Source of the DNA: Armatimonadota bacterium | GTDB taxonomy: Bacteria > Armatimonadota > HRBIN16 | Length of the DNA: 14,774 bases | Direction of reading: 5' to 3' | Assembly (NCBI GenBank): GCA_028275265.1 | Contig: JAPWUZ010000032.1 | Coordinates: 1-14,774, forward strand | Shown here: piece by piece, positions 1 to 7,894 of the stretch | How the letters are laid out: each line of letters starts with the position of its first letter | Numbering within the stretch: the stretch's first letter is position 1 | Notes under the pieces: model-generated | Database searches by the model: none | What the model was told of the DNA's origin: nothing | What the model saw: the letters and a program-made list of their open reading frames with translations, nothing else | Made by a program: the position numbers and the translations under genes

Positions 1-245
1 CATTTGACCGTCCCGTTGCCCGTGAACAACTGGAGCGGTTCGGTGTGGTGTGCAGCATGGACGAACTGCGGGCGGTGATTGAAGTCCCTCGTGTGCGTAC
101 CACACAGATTGCGGCACAGGTGCTTTCCGAACTGCCGGTAGTGGATATCGTGATCGACGAGGTGGAGGCAGAGGAGGTCATCCGCGACATCTTCGCCGGC
201 AGAGCACGCCTGAACACGCAGAGTTCGGAGGCGCGCGTCGGGTGA
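1..245 (+). CDS. ABC transporter ATP-binding protein, C-terminal fragment
   Basis: The reading frame is open from the window edge (first full codon at 3) to the TGA at 243-245, so this is the 3' end of a gene that begins outside. About 80 residues are visible and none of the nucleotide-binding motifs are included. The tail has the layout I know from the regulatory C-terminus of NatA/CcmA-like ABC ATPases of ABC-2 exporters: a beta-rich stretch, then SELPVVDIVIDE, then EEVIRDIF, matching the family's usual 'LPVxDLxIExPxxExVI' ending. The GTG at 45 is internal and not a likely start. The stop overlaps the next gene's GTG start as GTGA, which implies translational coupling. Family assignment rests on the tail alone, so it is moderate; a different P-loop protein with a similar tail is possible. 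Confidence 0.6.
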   Translation, partial: FDRPVAREQLERFGVVCSMDELRAVIEVPRVRTTQIAAQVLSELPVVDIVIDEVEAEEVIRDIFAGRARLNTQSSEARVG

Positions 246-889
246 CCTCCGCCATTTTGCGCTACCCCACCTATACCCTGTCCATCCCACTCTGCCGGCG
301 AACGTTCCGTATTACCGCCGTGCGCAGTGTGGATGACCTGCTTACCGAAAGCGTCTCCGCCGACGATATCCCTTTCTGGGCGGTACCGTGGCACGCGGCG
401 GTGGGTTTGTGTGAGTTTCTGTGCGAGCAACGGGAGCAGATTCGGGATAAACGGGTGTTGGAACTGGGTGCGGGGCTTGGGTTGTGCGGGCTGGTGGCAC
501 GTTGGCTGGGGGCGGAGGTTACTTTGAACGATTACCAGCCCGATGCACTGGAGTTCGCCCTGTGGAACGCGCAGCAGAACGGCATCACAGGCGTTGCCAC
601 CCTGCTCGCCGACTGGCGGCAGTTTCCCGATGTGGAACCCTTTGAGGTGGTCATCGCGGCGGATGTGCTGTATGAGCGTCGCCTGCACGATGCCCTGCGT
701 CGCGTGCTGACAAGGTGCGTTCGCGGACACGGGCGCGTATGGCTCGCCGACCCATGGCGCGATCCCGCGTGGGAGTTTATCGTGGAAATGGAGAGAGCAG
801 GCTGGCGGGTAGATTTCAGCGAGCACACGGTGCGTCTGCTGGAGAGCCAGCAGGATGTGATTGTGTTTGATTTGCGCCCTCCTGTGTGA
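242..889 (+). CDS. Class I SAM-dependent methyltransferase (Methyltransf_16 / COG3897-like)
   Basis: A 215-residue soluble protein with a Rossmann-type methyltransferase core. An aromatic entry segment (PFWAVPWHAAVGLCEFL, about 44-60) precedes motif I, VLELGAGLGLCGL (about 72-84), the SAM-binding glycine loop. The acidic LNDYQP (95-100) follows strand 2, LLADW (121-125) binds the adenine side, and VVIAADVLYE (136-145) is the post-motif. This order is typical of the METTL21/Methyltransf_16 group, many of which modify protein lysines; bacterial members are often labelled 'nicotinamide N-methylase-like' without proof. The substrate is unknown. The GTG start at 242 overlaps the upstream TGA by 4 bases, with GGAGG at 227-231 placed 10 bases upstream, so it is probably cotranslated with the ABC ATPase. 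The methyltransferase fold is certain; a more specific role is not. Confidence 0.85.
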   Translation: MTSAILRYPTYTLSIPLCRRTFRITAVRSVDDLLTESVSADDIPFWAVPWHAAVGLCEFLCEQREQIRDKRVLELGAGLGLCGLVARWLGAEVTLNDYQPDALEFALWNAQQNGITGVATLLADWRQFPDVEPFEVVIAADVLYERRLHDALRRVLTRCVRGHGRVWLADPWRDPAWEFIVEMERAGWRVDFSEHTVRLLESQQDVIVFDLRPPV

Positions 890-934
890 GGTGTGCACGA
901 AGATCCCGCCGCGCCTTAAACCTCTCAGCACATC

Positions 935-963
935 TTGCAAATTATGGATGGATTCAGTATAAT
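935..963 (+). promoter_or_regulatory. Sigma70-type promoter of tRNA-Cys (and probably rpsT)
   Basis: The -35 is TTGCAA (935-940) and the -10 is a perfect TATAAT (958-963), with a 17-base spacer. Transcription would start near 970, about 12 bases before the tRNA 5' end. It lies in the short gap after the methyltransferase stop. Confidence 0.75.
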
Positions 964-981
964 GATGGTGCAAAAGAGCGA

Positions 982-1057
982 GGCGCCGTACCCAAGTGGC
1001 TAAGGGGGCGGTCTGCAAAACCGCTATTCGCCGGTTCGATTCCGGCCGGCGCCTCCA
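982..1057 (+). tRNA. tRNA-Cys (anticodon GCA)
   Basis: A complete 76-base cloverleaf. The acceptor arms GGCGCCG (982-988) and CGGCGCC (1047-1053) pair over all 7 positions. The anticodon stem GCGGT/ACCGC (1008-1012/1020-1024) encloses the loop CTGCAAA, with GCA at 1015-1017. The T stem GCCGG/CCGGC (1030-1034/1042-1046) encloses TTCGATT. The discriminator base is T (U73), as expected for cysteine tRNAs, and the CCA end is encoded at 1055-1057. No U-rich terminator separates it from rpsT, which begins 36 bases later, so the two are probably cotranscribed and the tRNA released by processing. Confidence 0.97.
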
Positions 1058-1093
1058 TTTTTTACTGCTCACAGGGGGAGGTCGGAAGCAAGG

Positions 1094-1387
1094 TTGGCAA
1101 ACCTGAAGTCGTCCATCAAGGACATCAAGCGCAATGAGAAGCGTCGCCTGCGCAACAAGTCCGCCAAGTCGGCGATGAAGACCTTCATCAAGAAGGCGAA
1201 GGCGGCAGCTGCCAGTGGCGATATCGAAGCCATTCGCAAGGCGCTGGCGCAAGCGTGCAGCGCGATAGACAAAACGGCCGAGCGCGGCATCATCCACAAG
1301 AACCAGGCAGCGAGGCGCAAATCGCGCCTGATGCGCTTCGTCAATCAATATCTGGCACAGCAGCAGACAGCATCGAGCGGCGCGTAG
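1094..1387 (+). CDS. rpsT: 30S ribosomal protein S20
   Basis: A 97-residue, strongly basic, helical protein that binds 16S rRNA in the small subunit. It starts MANLKSSIKDIKRNEKRR and carries RNKSAKSAMKTFIKKA and the C-terminal HKNQAARRKSRLMRFVN block, the standard S20 pattern; the usual length is about 85-95. The start is TTG at 1094: the conserved M-A-N-[LI]-K start falls exactly there and no ATG lies near. The ribosome site GGGGGAGG (1074-1081) is 12 bases upstream, rather far; a TTG start is common for S20 and is a known feature of its autoregulation in E. coli, though autoregulation here is inference. Its last 47 bases overlap the convergent holA. Confidence 0.97.
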   Translation: MANLKSSIKDIKRNEKRRLRNKSAKSAMKTFIKKAKAAAASGDIEAIRKALAQACSAIDKTAERGIIHKNQAARRKSRLMRFVNQYLAQQQTASSGA

Positions 1388-2453
1388 TGGTTGCCTTTAA
1401 GCTACACAGGTCAACCACCAGCCGCTCGATCACTCTGCGAGCGTCGTTATCCCCTTCGTCTACTCCCTTCAGCATACGGTCCGCCTGATGCAGGCGGTCA
1501 AACGCCAGTTGCAGCTCCTGCAGCGAAAGTCGGTTCGCCTGCTCGCGCAGGCTCTTCTCCAAAAACCGCTGTCTCGCAAGCAGCTGCGCCAGATTCGGGT
1601 CGGAAGGGAACCACTGTTCCGCCTGGTCACGATACTCGATTTGCAGGCGCATCTGCCACAATAGACGAAACTGGCGGGCAATCAATACCATCAGACGGGG
1701 TACCACCGCTTCCGCCCGCCCTCCTGAAGAAAGCACATCCTGCAGTAAGCGCATCGCCGACGCCGCATCGCCTAGGGCTATGGCGTCCACGAGCTTGAAC
1801 ACCTGCGCCTCTACCGTGCGGCTGACCACAGCCTCTACATCCTCACGTTGAATAAGCGTCCGCTCGCCCACATACCACAGCAGCTTTGCCAGTTCCGGTT
1901 CGGCAGCAGCGGTGCTGGCTGCGGTCAGGAAGGTAAAACGCTCCTTCGCCTCAGGAGTCATCTCTTTTCCTGCTTCCCTCAGCCGTGCATCCAGCCAGCC
2001 CGCAAAGCCCGCCGAGGATAGAGGCTTGCACTCAATGACCACGCCCTGCTTGTCCACCGCGTTCAACAGTTTCGCAGGCACGGCGGTTCCCTTCCTGTCT
2101 TCTTCCTCACTCTCGGCGTGGGTGTACAGTACCAGGCAGGTGCTGTCGGGCAGGTGGGAGATGGCGTCCACCAGGCTATCGATATCCGCGCTCTTCAGGT
2201 ACTGAACGCCCCGAACGAACACCACCCGACGGGGAGAAAAGGCAGGAATGCTCATCGCCTCGGCAAGGATGGTGGACAGGTTCACCTCCTGCACGTCGAG
2301 GTGCGCGCGGTCGAACTCCTCGGTAACCAGTTCGTCGCGCAACCGCTGCAGAACGGCATGCTTCTGCCCATCCTCCCTGCCATGCACCAGATAGACACGC
2401 GCGGGCGTCTTCCCGATTCCCCGCTGCAAGAACTCCGTTGCGCTAACTGCCAT
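1341..2453 (-). CDS. holA: DNA polymerase III, delta subunit
   Basis: A 370-residue clamp-loader subunit, which opens the beta sliding clamp during replication. The N-terminus ARVYLVHGREDGQKHAVLQ (about 18-36) is the HolA opening, where a degenerate AAA+ fold starts with YLxxGxE. It is followed by MSIPAFSPRRVVFVRG (67-82; family pattern 'slPxFsxxRlvvv'), the LPDSTCLVLYTH strand, and a helical C-terminal clamp-loader domain (about 215-353) ending in IERLVVDLCSL. A proper Walker A is absent, as expected for delta. Family length is usually 330-345; the extra residues are the tail ATTTRRSMLSAAVPDID, which lies inside the rpsT overlap. The ATG at 2451-2453 has only a weak GGGACAGG upstream. It begins 12 bases after the Gfo/Idh stop, so it is the last gene of the minus-strand unit. 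The pairing of holA with rpsT is seen in many bacteria. Confidence 0.93.
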   Translation of the reverse strand: MAVSATEFLQRGIGKTPARVYLVHGREDGQKHAVLQRLRDELVTEEFDRAHLDVQEVNLSTILAEAMSIPAFSPRRVVFVRGVQYLKSADIDSLVDAISHLPDSTCLVLYTHAESEEEDRKGTAVPAKLLNAVDKQGVVIECKPLSSAGFAGWLDARLREAGKEMTPEAKERFTFLTAASTAAAEPELAKLLWYVGERTLIQREDVEAVVSRTVEAQVFKLVDAIALGDAASAMRLLQDVLSSGGRAEAVVPRLMVLIARQFRLLWQMRLQIEYRDQAEQWFPSDPNLAQLLARQRFLEKSLREQANRLSLQELQLAFDRLHQADRMLKGVDEGDNDARRVIERLVVDLCSLKATTTRRSMLSAAVPDID

Positions 2454-2465
2454 CCTGTCCCACCA

Positions 2466-3497
2466 TCATAACAGGTCACCGATAGCGACCGTCCTGCCTT
2501 CCGCCATACTGCGGATAGCGGCTTCGGTGAACTCCATATACTTCACGCCGTCTTCAAAGGTGGTGAGTTGAATCTTTTCCTTGCCGCGGATGGCGTTGAC
2601 GAACTCCTCCTCTACCCGCCATTTGCCCTCTTCTTCGGGAGGAACGGGGATTTCGGTAAGAGCGCTATCGCCGCGCCTGCCTCCGAACAGCCTGCCGTCC
2701 GCCAAGCGCAGGGTACCCTCGCTGCCGAAGAGCCACGCTTCGGGTCCGCCCGCCAAACCGGTAACGGCGGAAATCTGGAAATGGGCGATAGCACCACATG
2801 CCATCTCCGCCACCACCTCCAGATGGTCGGGGATACGCACCGCCTTGAGGTTGCCCGAAGCATCCCTGCGCATCGGCACGAAGGTCTTGCCCAGAGCGGT
2901 GACACGCTTCGCCTCGCCCACCCAGCGCATGACCGCCTCGTACCAGATGCCCAGCGTCATGGTGTTGAAGCCGCTGAGGTCGAAATCCTGCCGCCAGTGC
3001 AGGGGAGAATCGCGGTCAATGAAAGTACCTCCCGCCCGCACCTCTATCGCGAGTATGTCGCCCAGATACCCTTCCGCGATAAGGCGCTTGATGGTGTTGT
3101 CGACTCTCAGTGTGAACGGCGAAGGTACGACCTGTACCACGAGATGGGGGCGCATCTTCGCTGCTTCCAGCATCTGCCGCGCCTCCCGCAGGTTCATCGC
3201 CATGCGCGCCTCTGTCATCACATGCTTGTTCGCCTGCAGGGCGGCAAGTGTCACGGGACAGTGCATGTAGGGCCAGGTGCCTATCACAATGGCATTGGTA
3301 TCGGGCGCGTCCACCAGCTCGCGCCAGTTATCGTACACTTTGGGGATGTGGAACTGCTTAGCGACACGCTCCGAAGACTCACGCGTGCGGTTGCACACGC
3401 TGACAATCTCCACGCCTTCGATAGCCTGTAAATTAGGGATATGCTTTTCAACGGTGTTGGCTCCCGCGCCGACCACGCCCACACGAATGACTTCCAC
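2466..3497 (-). CDS. Gfo/Idh/MocA-family protein, variant without the EKP lysine
   Basis: A 343-residue protein with an N-terminal NAD(P)-binding Rossmann domain: IRVGVVGAGANTVEKHIPNL at 4-23 with the GxGxN loop, then VSVCNRT at 33-39 ending strand 2. A second alpha/beta domain follows (about 125-310). In normal family members a CEKP motif supplies the catalytic lysine; here the same place reads HVMTEARMA (92-100), so lysine is replaced by alanine (E96-A97-R98). The usual Asp...His pair of the second domain is also not evident: LSGFNTMTLGIWYEAVMRW stands where 'GGGxLxDxGxHxxD' is expected. It may bind a cofactor or sugar without normal dehydrogenase chemistry. It starts at GTG (3495-3497) behind a good GGAGG seven bases upstream. 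It sits 52 bases after the transglutaminase gene and 12 before holA. The substrate is unknown. Confidence 0.88.
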   Translation of the reverse strand: MEVIRVGVVGAGANTVEKHIPNLQAIEGVEIVSVCNRTRESSERVAKQFHIPKVYDNWRELVDAPDTNAIVIGTWPYMHCPVTLAALQANKHVMTEARMAMNLREARQMLEAAKMRPHLVVQVVPSPFTLRVDNTIKRLIAEGYLGDILAIEVRAGGTFIDRDSPLHWRQDFDLSGFNTMTLGIWYEAVMRWVGEAKRVTALGKTFVPMRRDASGNLKAVRIPDHLEVVAEMACGAIAHFQISAVTGLAGGPEAWLFGSEGTLRLADGRLFGGRRGDSALTEIPVPPEEEGKWRVEEEFVNAIRGKEKIQLTTFEDGVKYMEFTEAAIRSMAEGRTVAIGDLL

Positions 3498-3549
3498 GGC
3501 AACACCTCCATACTCAGAGATAGCGGTTGCTATTTCGCCACTCGCGCCG

Positions 3550-5589
3550 TCACCACCTGTTCTGACGCTTCAGCACGGCGCGAATCTGCTGCAGGTAGCG
3601 TTCTGCCTCGCACACCTCTGCCTCGTCGATGCCTTTTCCGTACTCGCTGCGCTCCAGCAGGCGCGTCAGTCCCCACACGGGCACCGCCGCATCGGGCAGG
3701 GCTTTCTGCACCCGTTCGGCGTACTCGGAGGGAGTCATCCACTCGGCGCGAGGAACCCCTGCCCTCTGCAGCAGCTGCACCGCCCGCAGATACGCACGCA
3801 CGATGCGTGAGGCAGAAGACACTCCAGAACGACGTGCCAGCACCTCGTTGACCACCGCGAACAACAACAGACCGATCGCCCCCAACAGCAACGCCCAGGG
3901 CAGATAGCCGTATCGCTGTACCAGAGCCTGCCACGAGAGGCTACCACCCTGCCTTCTCCGGTCTTCCGTGACCTCGCGTGCGCCCTCAGTGGCGTCAAAG
4001 GCGATCCAACCCCAGCCGGGGAAATAAATCTCCGTCCACTGATGGCGATGTTTCTCTTTGGCGATGTACTTGCCGTCCGGCTGCTGGTCGCCTGTGATGA
4101 ACCCCGTTGCCACGCGCGATGGGATGCCCGCGTAGCGCACCAGCACCGCCAACGCAGACGAGAACAAATCGCAATAGCCTTCCCGCGAATCGAACAGGAA
4201 GAAATCCACCGCGTCCCTGCCCATCGGCACCGCTGGCGGGTTCAGATTGTACGTGCAGTTTGACTCGATATAAGCCTTCAGCGCCATCACTTTGTCGTAG
4301 TTGTTGGTGAGCCCTGCGGTGAGGTCACGAACGAGATTCTGCAGTCGCGGGTTGGGAGGTACATCGAAGTACAAAGCCCCCACGTCCGTCGGCGTTGCCG
4401 GAGGGGTTCGACGCAAATCTGCAGGTGTCGCGTCGGGCACGCGCGACACCACCTCATACTCCGCCCCGGCGCGGTAGCCATAATAGCTCTGCAAACACCC
4501 TGTAGCGTCCACGCGCACCGCCACGTTCGGGAAGCGGACGAGCACGGGCTGCGCCGCTCCATAGATAACGTTTGCCGCTCCGCTCAACAGTTTGTACCGT
4601 TGCTTGATCTCGCGGTAGCGTGTCGGCTCGGGCGATACCGGAGGCACACGGAGGGTGTACAAGCCGTCGCGTCGCTCAGGCATCTCCGAGAAAGGCATAT
4701 CGGTATTGAACAGGTCCCGCCCGAAGAATCCATATCGCGGGTTCGCCCAGCCGCGCCCGGTGTAGCGCACGTAAACGCTGCCGCGCCAGAGAAGCGGCTC
4801 GCTGCTTTCCACCTCCAGCACCGGCTGCTCGCTGAGCGATACCGGCCCCAACCCCACAAGGATCGCCGGCTGGTTGAAGGAACTGGACACGCTGTTACTT
4901 GCCGGGGTGCTGAGACCTGCCGGCAGGGCCTGTCCACTCAGACGGACGGTGGTATCCTTCAGGGTCAACCCAACCAGCACTCCGATCAACGCTGCCAGCA
5001 CTCCACATGCCACCGCTACGGTTATATGTCCACGCAGCAGCAGGGCATCGGGCTTCGCCGTTCGATACACTCGCCGAAAGTTCTCGTGCGCCAGCAAAAA
5101 GGCGGTGTTGCCCAGAAACATGGTAAACAGCCAGAACGCCTGATAAGGGGTCAATGCGGGCGCAGTGACTCCCAGCAACGCGATGACCGGTACCGCCACA
5201 AACAACACATGCTCATCCGATGCCAGCATGAACGAAAGAAACACCACCAGCCAGCACAGAAAGGCGATGGCGGTGCCGCCGTAGGTGGTCTCCACATCGG
5301 AGGGCATGACCCATCCCTGCGTCCAGAAGCTGAACAGGGCATACACAATCAACCCCGCGAACAGCCAGCGGACGAACAGCCCGGGCGACAGGTTGAACCA
5401 GCCCAGCTGCCTGGCGATAAAGCTGAACACAAAGCCGCCCAGCACCAGCAGCAGGAGTATGCTGGTAAAACGAACGTCCTCAATTACAATCCGCGCCGCC
5501 ATCAAGCCGGAGTACGCCACCGCCAGCCCCGATACATACATCCAGATACTGGGGTTGTCACTCTCTCGCCGGGCACGTGATTCCGTCAT
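3550..5589 (-). CDS. TgpA-like membrane transglutaminase (DUF3488 - transglutaminase core - DUF4129)
   Basis: A 679-residue membrane protein. About seven hydrophobic segments occupy residues 15-210 (for example 41-60, 105-123, 127-147, 188-210), then an extracytoplasmic part follows. The transglutaminase-like core lies around 415-535. Its catalytic triad is visible: Cys473 in REGYCDLFSSALAVL, His516 in HRHQWTEIYFPGWGW and Asp532 in FDAT. One more span (about 563-583) is followed by a cytoplasmic DUF4129-type tail with YLRAVQLLQRAGVPR and TPSEYAERV (about 599-627). This is the full architecture of the TgpA family, whose Pseudomonas member is essential; the substrate is unknown but assumed to be an envelope protein or peptide. 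The ATG overlaps the DUF58 stop as ATGA, so translation is coupled. Confidence 0.92.
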   Translation of the reverse strand: MTESRARRESDNPSIWMYVSGLAVAYSGLMAARIVIEDVRFTSILLLLVLGGFVFSFIARQLGWFNLSPGLFVRWLFAGLIVYALFSFWTQGWVMPSDVETTYGGTAIAFLCWLVVFLSFMLASDEHVLFVAVPVIALLGVTAPALTPYQAFWLFTMFLGNTAFLLAHENFRRVYRTAKPDALLLRGHITVAVACGVLAALIGVLVGLTLKDTTVRLSGQALPAGLSTPASNSVSSSFNQPAILVGLGPVSLSEQPVLEVESSEPLLWRGSVYVRYTGRGWANPRYGFFGRDLFNTDMPFSEMPERRDGLYTLRVPPVSPEPTRYREIKQRYKLLSGAANVIYGAAQPVLVRFPNVAVRVDATGCLQSYYGYRAGAEYEVVSRVPDATPADLRRTPPATPTDVGALYFDVPPNPRLQNLVRDLTAGLTNNYDKVMALKAYIESNCTYNLNPPAVPMGRDAVDFFLFDSREGYCDLFSSALAVLVRYAGIPSRVATGFITGDQQPDGKYIAKEKHRHQWTEIYFPGWGWIAFDATEGAREVTEDRRRQGGSLSWQALVQRYGYLPWALLLGAIGLLLFAVVNEVLARRSGVSSASRIVRAYLRAVQLLQRAGVPRAEWMTPSEYAERVQKALPDAAVPVWGLTRLLERSEYGKGIDEAEVCEAERYLQQIRAVLKRQNRW

Positions 5590-6818
5590 GAGCCACCTCC
5601 CGGATGCAGGGGAATGATATTCACGTGAGGTGCCGACGCGGCACGCAGGAACTCGCCGTCATGCAGGGCATCACGCACGCCGCCCTGCCGGTCGAGCGCA
5701 GGCACATTTGGCAGCAAAAGCACAACCTGCATCTGCTTGCGGACGCAAGTGTCCAGAAGCGGGAGTAAACTCGGGTCCGCCGCGGCGGTTATCAGCACCA
5801 GCAGGGTACCCGGCGGCTCCTCCGCTACCGCCTTCGCCAGCAAATCCGCCCACATAAAGTCGGGGCGAGGAGATATCTCCGCAAGGTGATAAAGGCACTC
5901 ATACAGCCGCTCCGCCGAGCAGCGAGCCGGCAGACCGTCCACCTCCGGCAACCCGACCAGCATCCGGAACGGCAGTCCACCTGCATACGCCTGATGAAGG
6001 GCACCGCTCGCCGCCTTCACCATGACCTCGAAGCTGTTGGGAAGGTGACGCAGAGCTGCCGAACAGTCCAGCAACACGCAGACCTCGCTCTGCGTGAACC
6101 TTTCGAAATCGCGCACGAACAGGTCGCCATAGCGCGCGGAATGTTTCCAGTCCACACGCCGCAGAGGGTCGCCCGGCATGTACTCCCGAATGCCGAGAAA
6201 CTCCACGCTATCTCCGCGCACCGGCGCAGAGTGCAGTCCCCCTGCGGTGAAGGTCGCCCCCCGAATCATGTTCATCTGTGGCAGTGCCAGCGGGGATGGC
6301 AGTACCAGAACCTCTGTCCGCTCGCGCAAGCGGTGTTCAAAAAAGAACATGCCCAGCGGGTCGGTAGCACGGATGGTCATGGGACCGAGCGTGTACCTTC
6401 CGCGACGCCGAAACCGCACCCGGTACTCTGCCATCTGTGTGCCTCTCGACGGCACAGCCAGCGGGATGATGCCATCGCCCTCGTCAAACCCAGCTGCCTC
6501 GGGCAGGCTGTCCTGAGCCTGCAGGAAGTATTTGGGGGTGGCAGACCGGTTGTGAACATGCACCTTCACCGCAACCGTCTGACCGTCCCATGCCACATCT
6601 GCAACCTCTCGCTGCACTTCCAGTCCCTTAAGCATCCTTTTACCCAGCGAGTAGGACAGCAACGGAACCATCGCAGTTGCCACTGCCATCATGTACAGGT
6701 GTCCCAGTCCGAGCGTCATCGCCACGGTGAGGATGCACAGGCTTGCCAACACCGCCGCCAGCACCTTCACCCCGTGGTAGCCGGGGGTGGCTTGCTGTAC
6801 CTGCGACTGCTCCGTCAT
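5586..6818 (-). CDS. DUF58 domain protein (MoxR/transglutaminase partner)
   Basis: A 410-residue protein with two N-terminal membrane spans (about 17-38 and 41-58). A beta-rich region around 66-180 includes RFRRRGRYTLGPMTIRATDP. The DUF58 hallmark REYMPGDPLRRVDWKHSAR is at 211-229. A vWA-like fold follows, beginning VCVLLDCSAALR (246-257). The metal-site motif DxSxS appears as D-C-S-A-A, so the second serine is lost and metal binding may be weakened. The acidic-hydrophobic C-terminal part includes a GTLLVLITAAADPSLL strand. DUF58 proteins are usually encoded between a MoxR ATPase and a transglutaminase, exactly as here; the function is thought to be scaffolding in the envelope. Both ends overlap neighbours by 4 bases (ATGA). 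Confidence 0.92.
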   Translation of the reverse strand: MTEQSQVQQATPGYHGVKVLAAVLASLCILTVAMTLGLGHLYMMAVATAMVPLLSYSLGKRMLKGLEVQREVADVAWDGQTVAVKVHVHNRSATPKYFLQAQDSLPEAAGFDEGDGIIPLAVPSRGTQMAEYRVRFRRRGRYTLGPMTIRATDPLGMFFFEHRLRERTEVLVLPSPLALPQMNMIRGATFTAGGLHSAPVRGDSVEFLGIREYMPGDPLRRVDWKHSARYGDLFVRDFERFTQSEVCVLLDCSAALRHLPNSFEVMVKAASGALHQAYAGGLPFRMLVGLPEVDGLPARCSAERLYECLYHLAEISPRPDFMWADLLAKAVAEEPPGTLLVLITAAADPSLLPLLDTCVRKQMQVVLLLPNVPALDRQGGVRDALHDGEFLRAASAPHVNIIPLHPGGGS

Positions 6819-7771
6819 TTCTGCGCCCTCACTCCCAGCGGTACCGCCACCTGCTGCAGCACCTCCGAGACCACCTGCTCTGCGCTAACCCCGCGCACCC
6901 GCGCTTCCGGCTTCAGGATAAGCCGATGGGAAAGCACCGCGACAGCCACCGCTTTCACGTCGTCGGGCAGAACATAGTCGCGTCCCTGAAGCACCGCATA
7001 TGCCTGCGCCGCGTGCATCAGATTGAGCGAGCCGCGCGGACTGGCCCCCAGCTGCACGTGCGGGTGGCGGCGGGTGGCGTTCACGAGGCTGACGATATAA
7101 TGCCGTACGGAGTCATGCACGAAGACTGCACGCACTGCCTGTTGCGCTTCGACAATCTGCTCTGGCTCGGTGACCTGGTTCACATGTTGCAGGGGATGCT
7201 CTTGCTGCTGGCGGTCTAGGATGAACACCTCATCCTGCTGTGAAGGATACCCCAGCGACAGACGCATGAAGAAGCGGTCCATCTGCGCCTCCGGCAGCGG
7301 GTACGTGCCCAACATCTCCACATTGTTCTGCGTGGCGATGACAAAATAGGGACGGGGCAACGGGTGCGAGACGCCGTCGATGGTAACCTGTCGCTCCTCC
7401 ATGCACTCCAGCAGGCTGGACTGCGTCTTGGGGGTCGCCCGGTTGATTTCGTCTGCCAGAACCACGTTGGCGAAGACTGGTCCGGGGTGCAGTTCAAAGC
7501 CCAGCGTTTTGGGGTTGAAGACGTTGGTACCCGTGACATCCGCGGGCAAAAGGTCTGGAGTAAACTGGATGCGGCGGAACCTCCCACCGATGGAGCGCGC
7601 CAGCGCCTTGGCGAGGGTGGTCTTGCCGACGCCGGGGATATCTTCTATGAGAAGATGTCCATCGCACAACAGCGTGAGTACCGCCAGTTCGACCACCTGG
7701 CGCTTGCCCACAATGGCTTTTTCCACCTCGTCCACGATGCGGCGGAGCAGTTCGGCGGTGGGTTCTGGCAT
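6815..7771 (-). CDS. MoxR-family AAA+ ATPase
   Basis: A 318-residue AAA+ ATPase with chaperone-like roles in the maturation of protein complexes. Walker A is DIPGVGKTTLAKAL (44-57, Lys50). Walker B is VVLADEINRATPKTQ (103-117, Asp107-Glu108). MEERQVTIDG (124-133) is the MoxR beta-hairpin, ATQN (146-149) is sensor 1, and GASPRGSLNL (242-251) is the sensor 2 region. The length is normal for the family (about 310-330). The ATG at 7769-7771 is preceded by a strong AAAAGGAGGG (7781-7790), and it heads the MoxR-DUF58-transglutaminase unit. MoxR proteins typically act on vWA-containing partners, which fits the adjacent DUF58 protein. No convincing -35/-10 pair was found upstream, although TATACT (reverse strand, 7861-7866) could serve as a -10. 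Confidence 0.95.
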   Translation of the reverse strand: MPEPTAELLRRIVDEVEKAIVGKRQVVELAVLTLLCDGHLLIEDIPGVGKTTLAKALARSIGGRFRRIQFTPDLLPADVTGTNVFNPKTLGFELHPGPVFANVVLADEINRATPKTQSSLLECMEERQVTIDGVSHPLPRPYFVIATQNNVEMLGTYPLPEAQMDRFFMRLSLGYPSQQDEVFILDRQQQEHPLQHVNQVTEPEQIVEAQQAVRAVFVHDSVRHYIVSLVNATRRHPHVQLGASPRGSLNLMHAAQAYAVLQGRDYVLPDDVKAVAVAVLSHRLILKPEARVRGVSAEQVVSEVLQQVAVPLGVRAQK

Positions 7772-7894
7772 GACGAAGTTCCCTCCTTTTCGAATACCGG
7801 CGCAGCCTACACCTCTCTATACTGTAAGGACGCGCGCCGATGTTCCCCCGTTACGCCCCCAGTATACCCGTCTCCGCCCCCATTTCGGTAGCTG

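Noticed and set aside
3517..3536. Short inverted repeat in the gap between the transglutaminase and Gfo-type genes
   Set aside because: Only about 5-8 imperfect pairs and no T-run; too weak to call a terminator.
4600..6977. Long plus-strand frames opposite the transglutaminase and DUF58 genes
   Set aside because: No recognisable motifs; the minus strand carries complete catalytic and family motifs over the same bases.
7855..7870. TATACT on the minus strand as the -10 of the MoxR unit
   Set aside because: No acceptable -35 lies 16-18 bases upstream and there is no extended -10, so it is not listed as a promoter.
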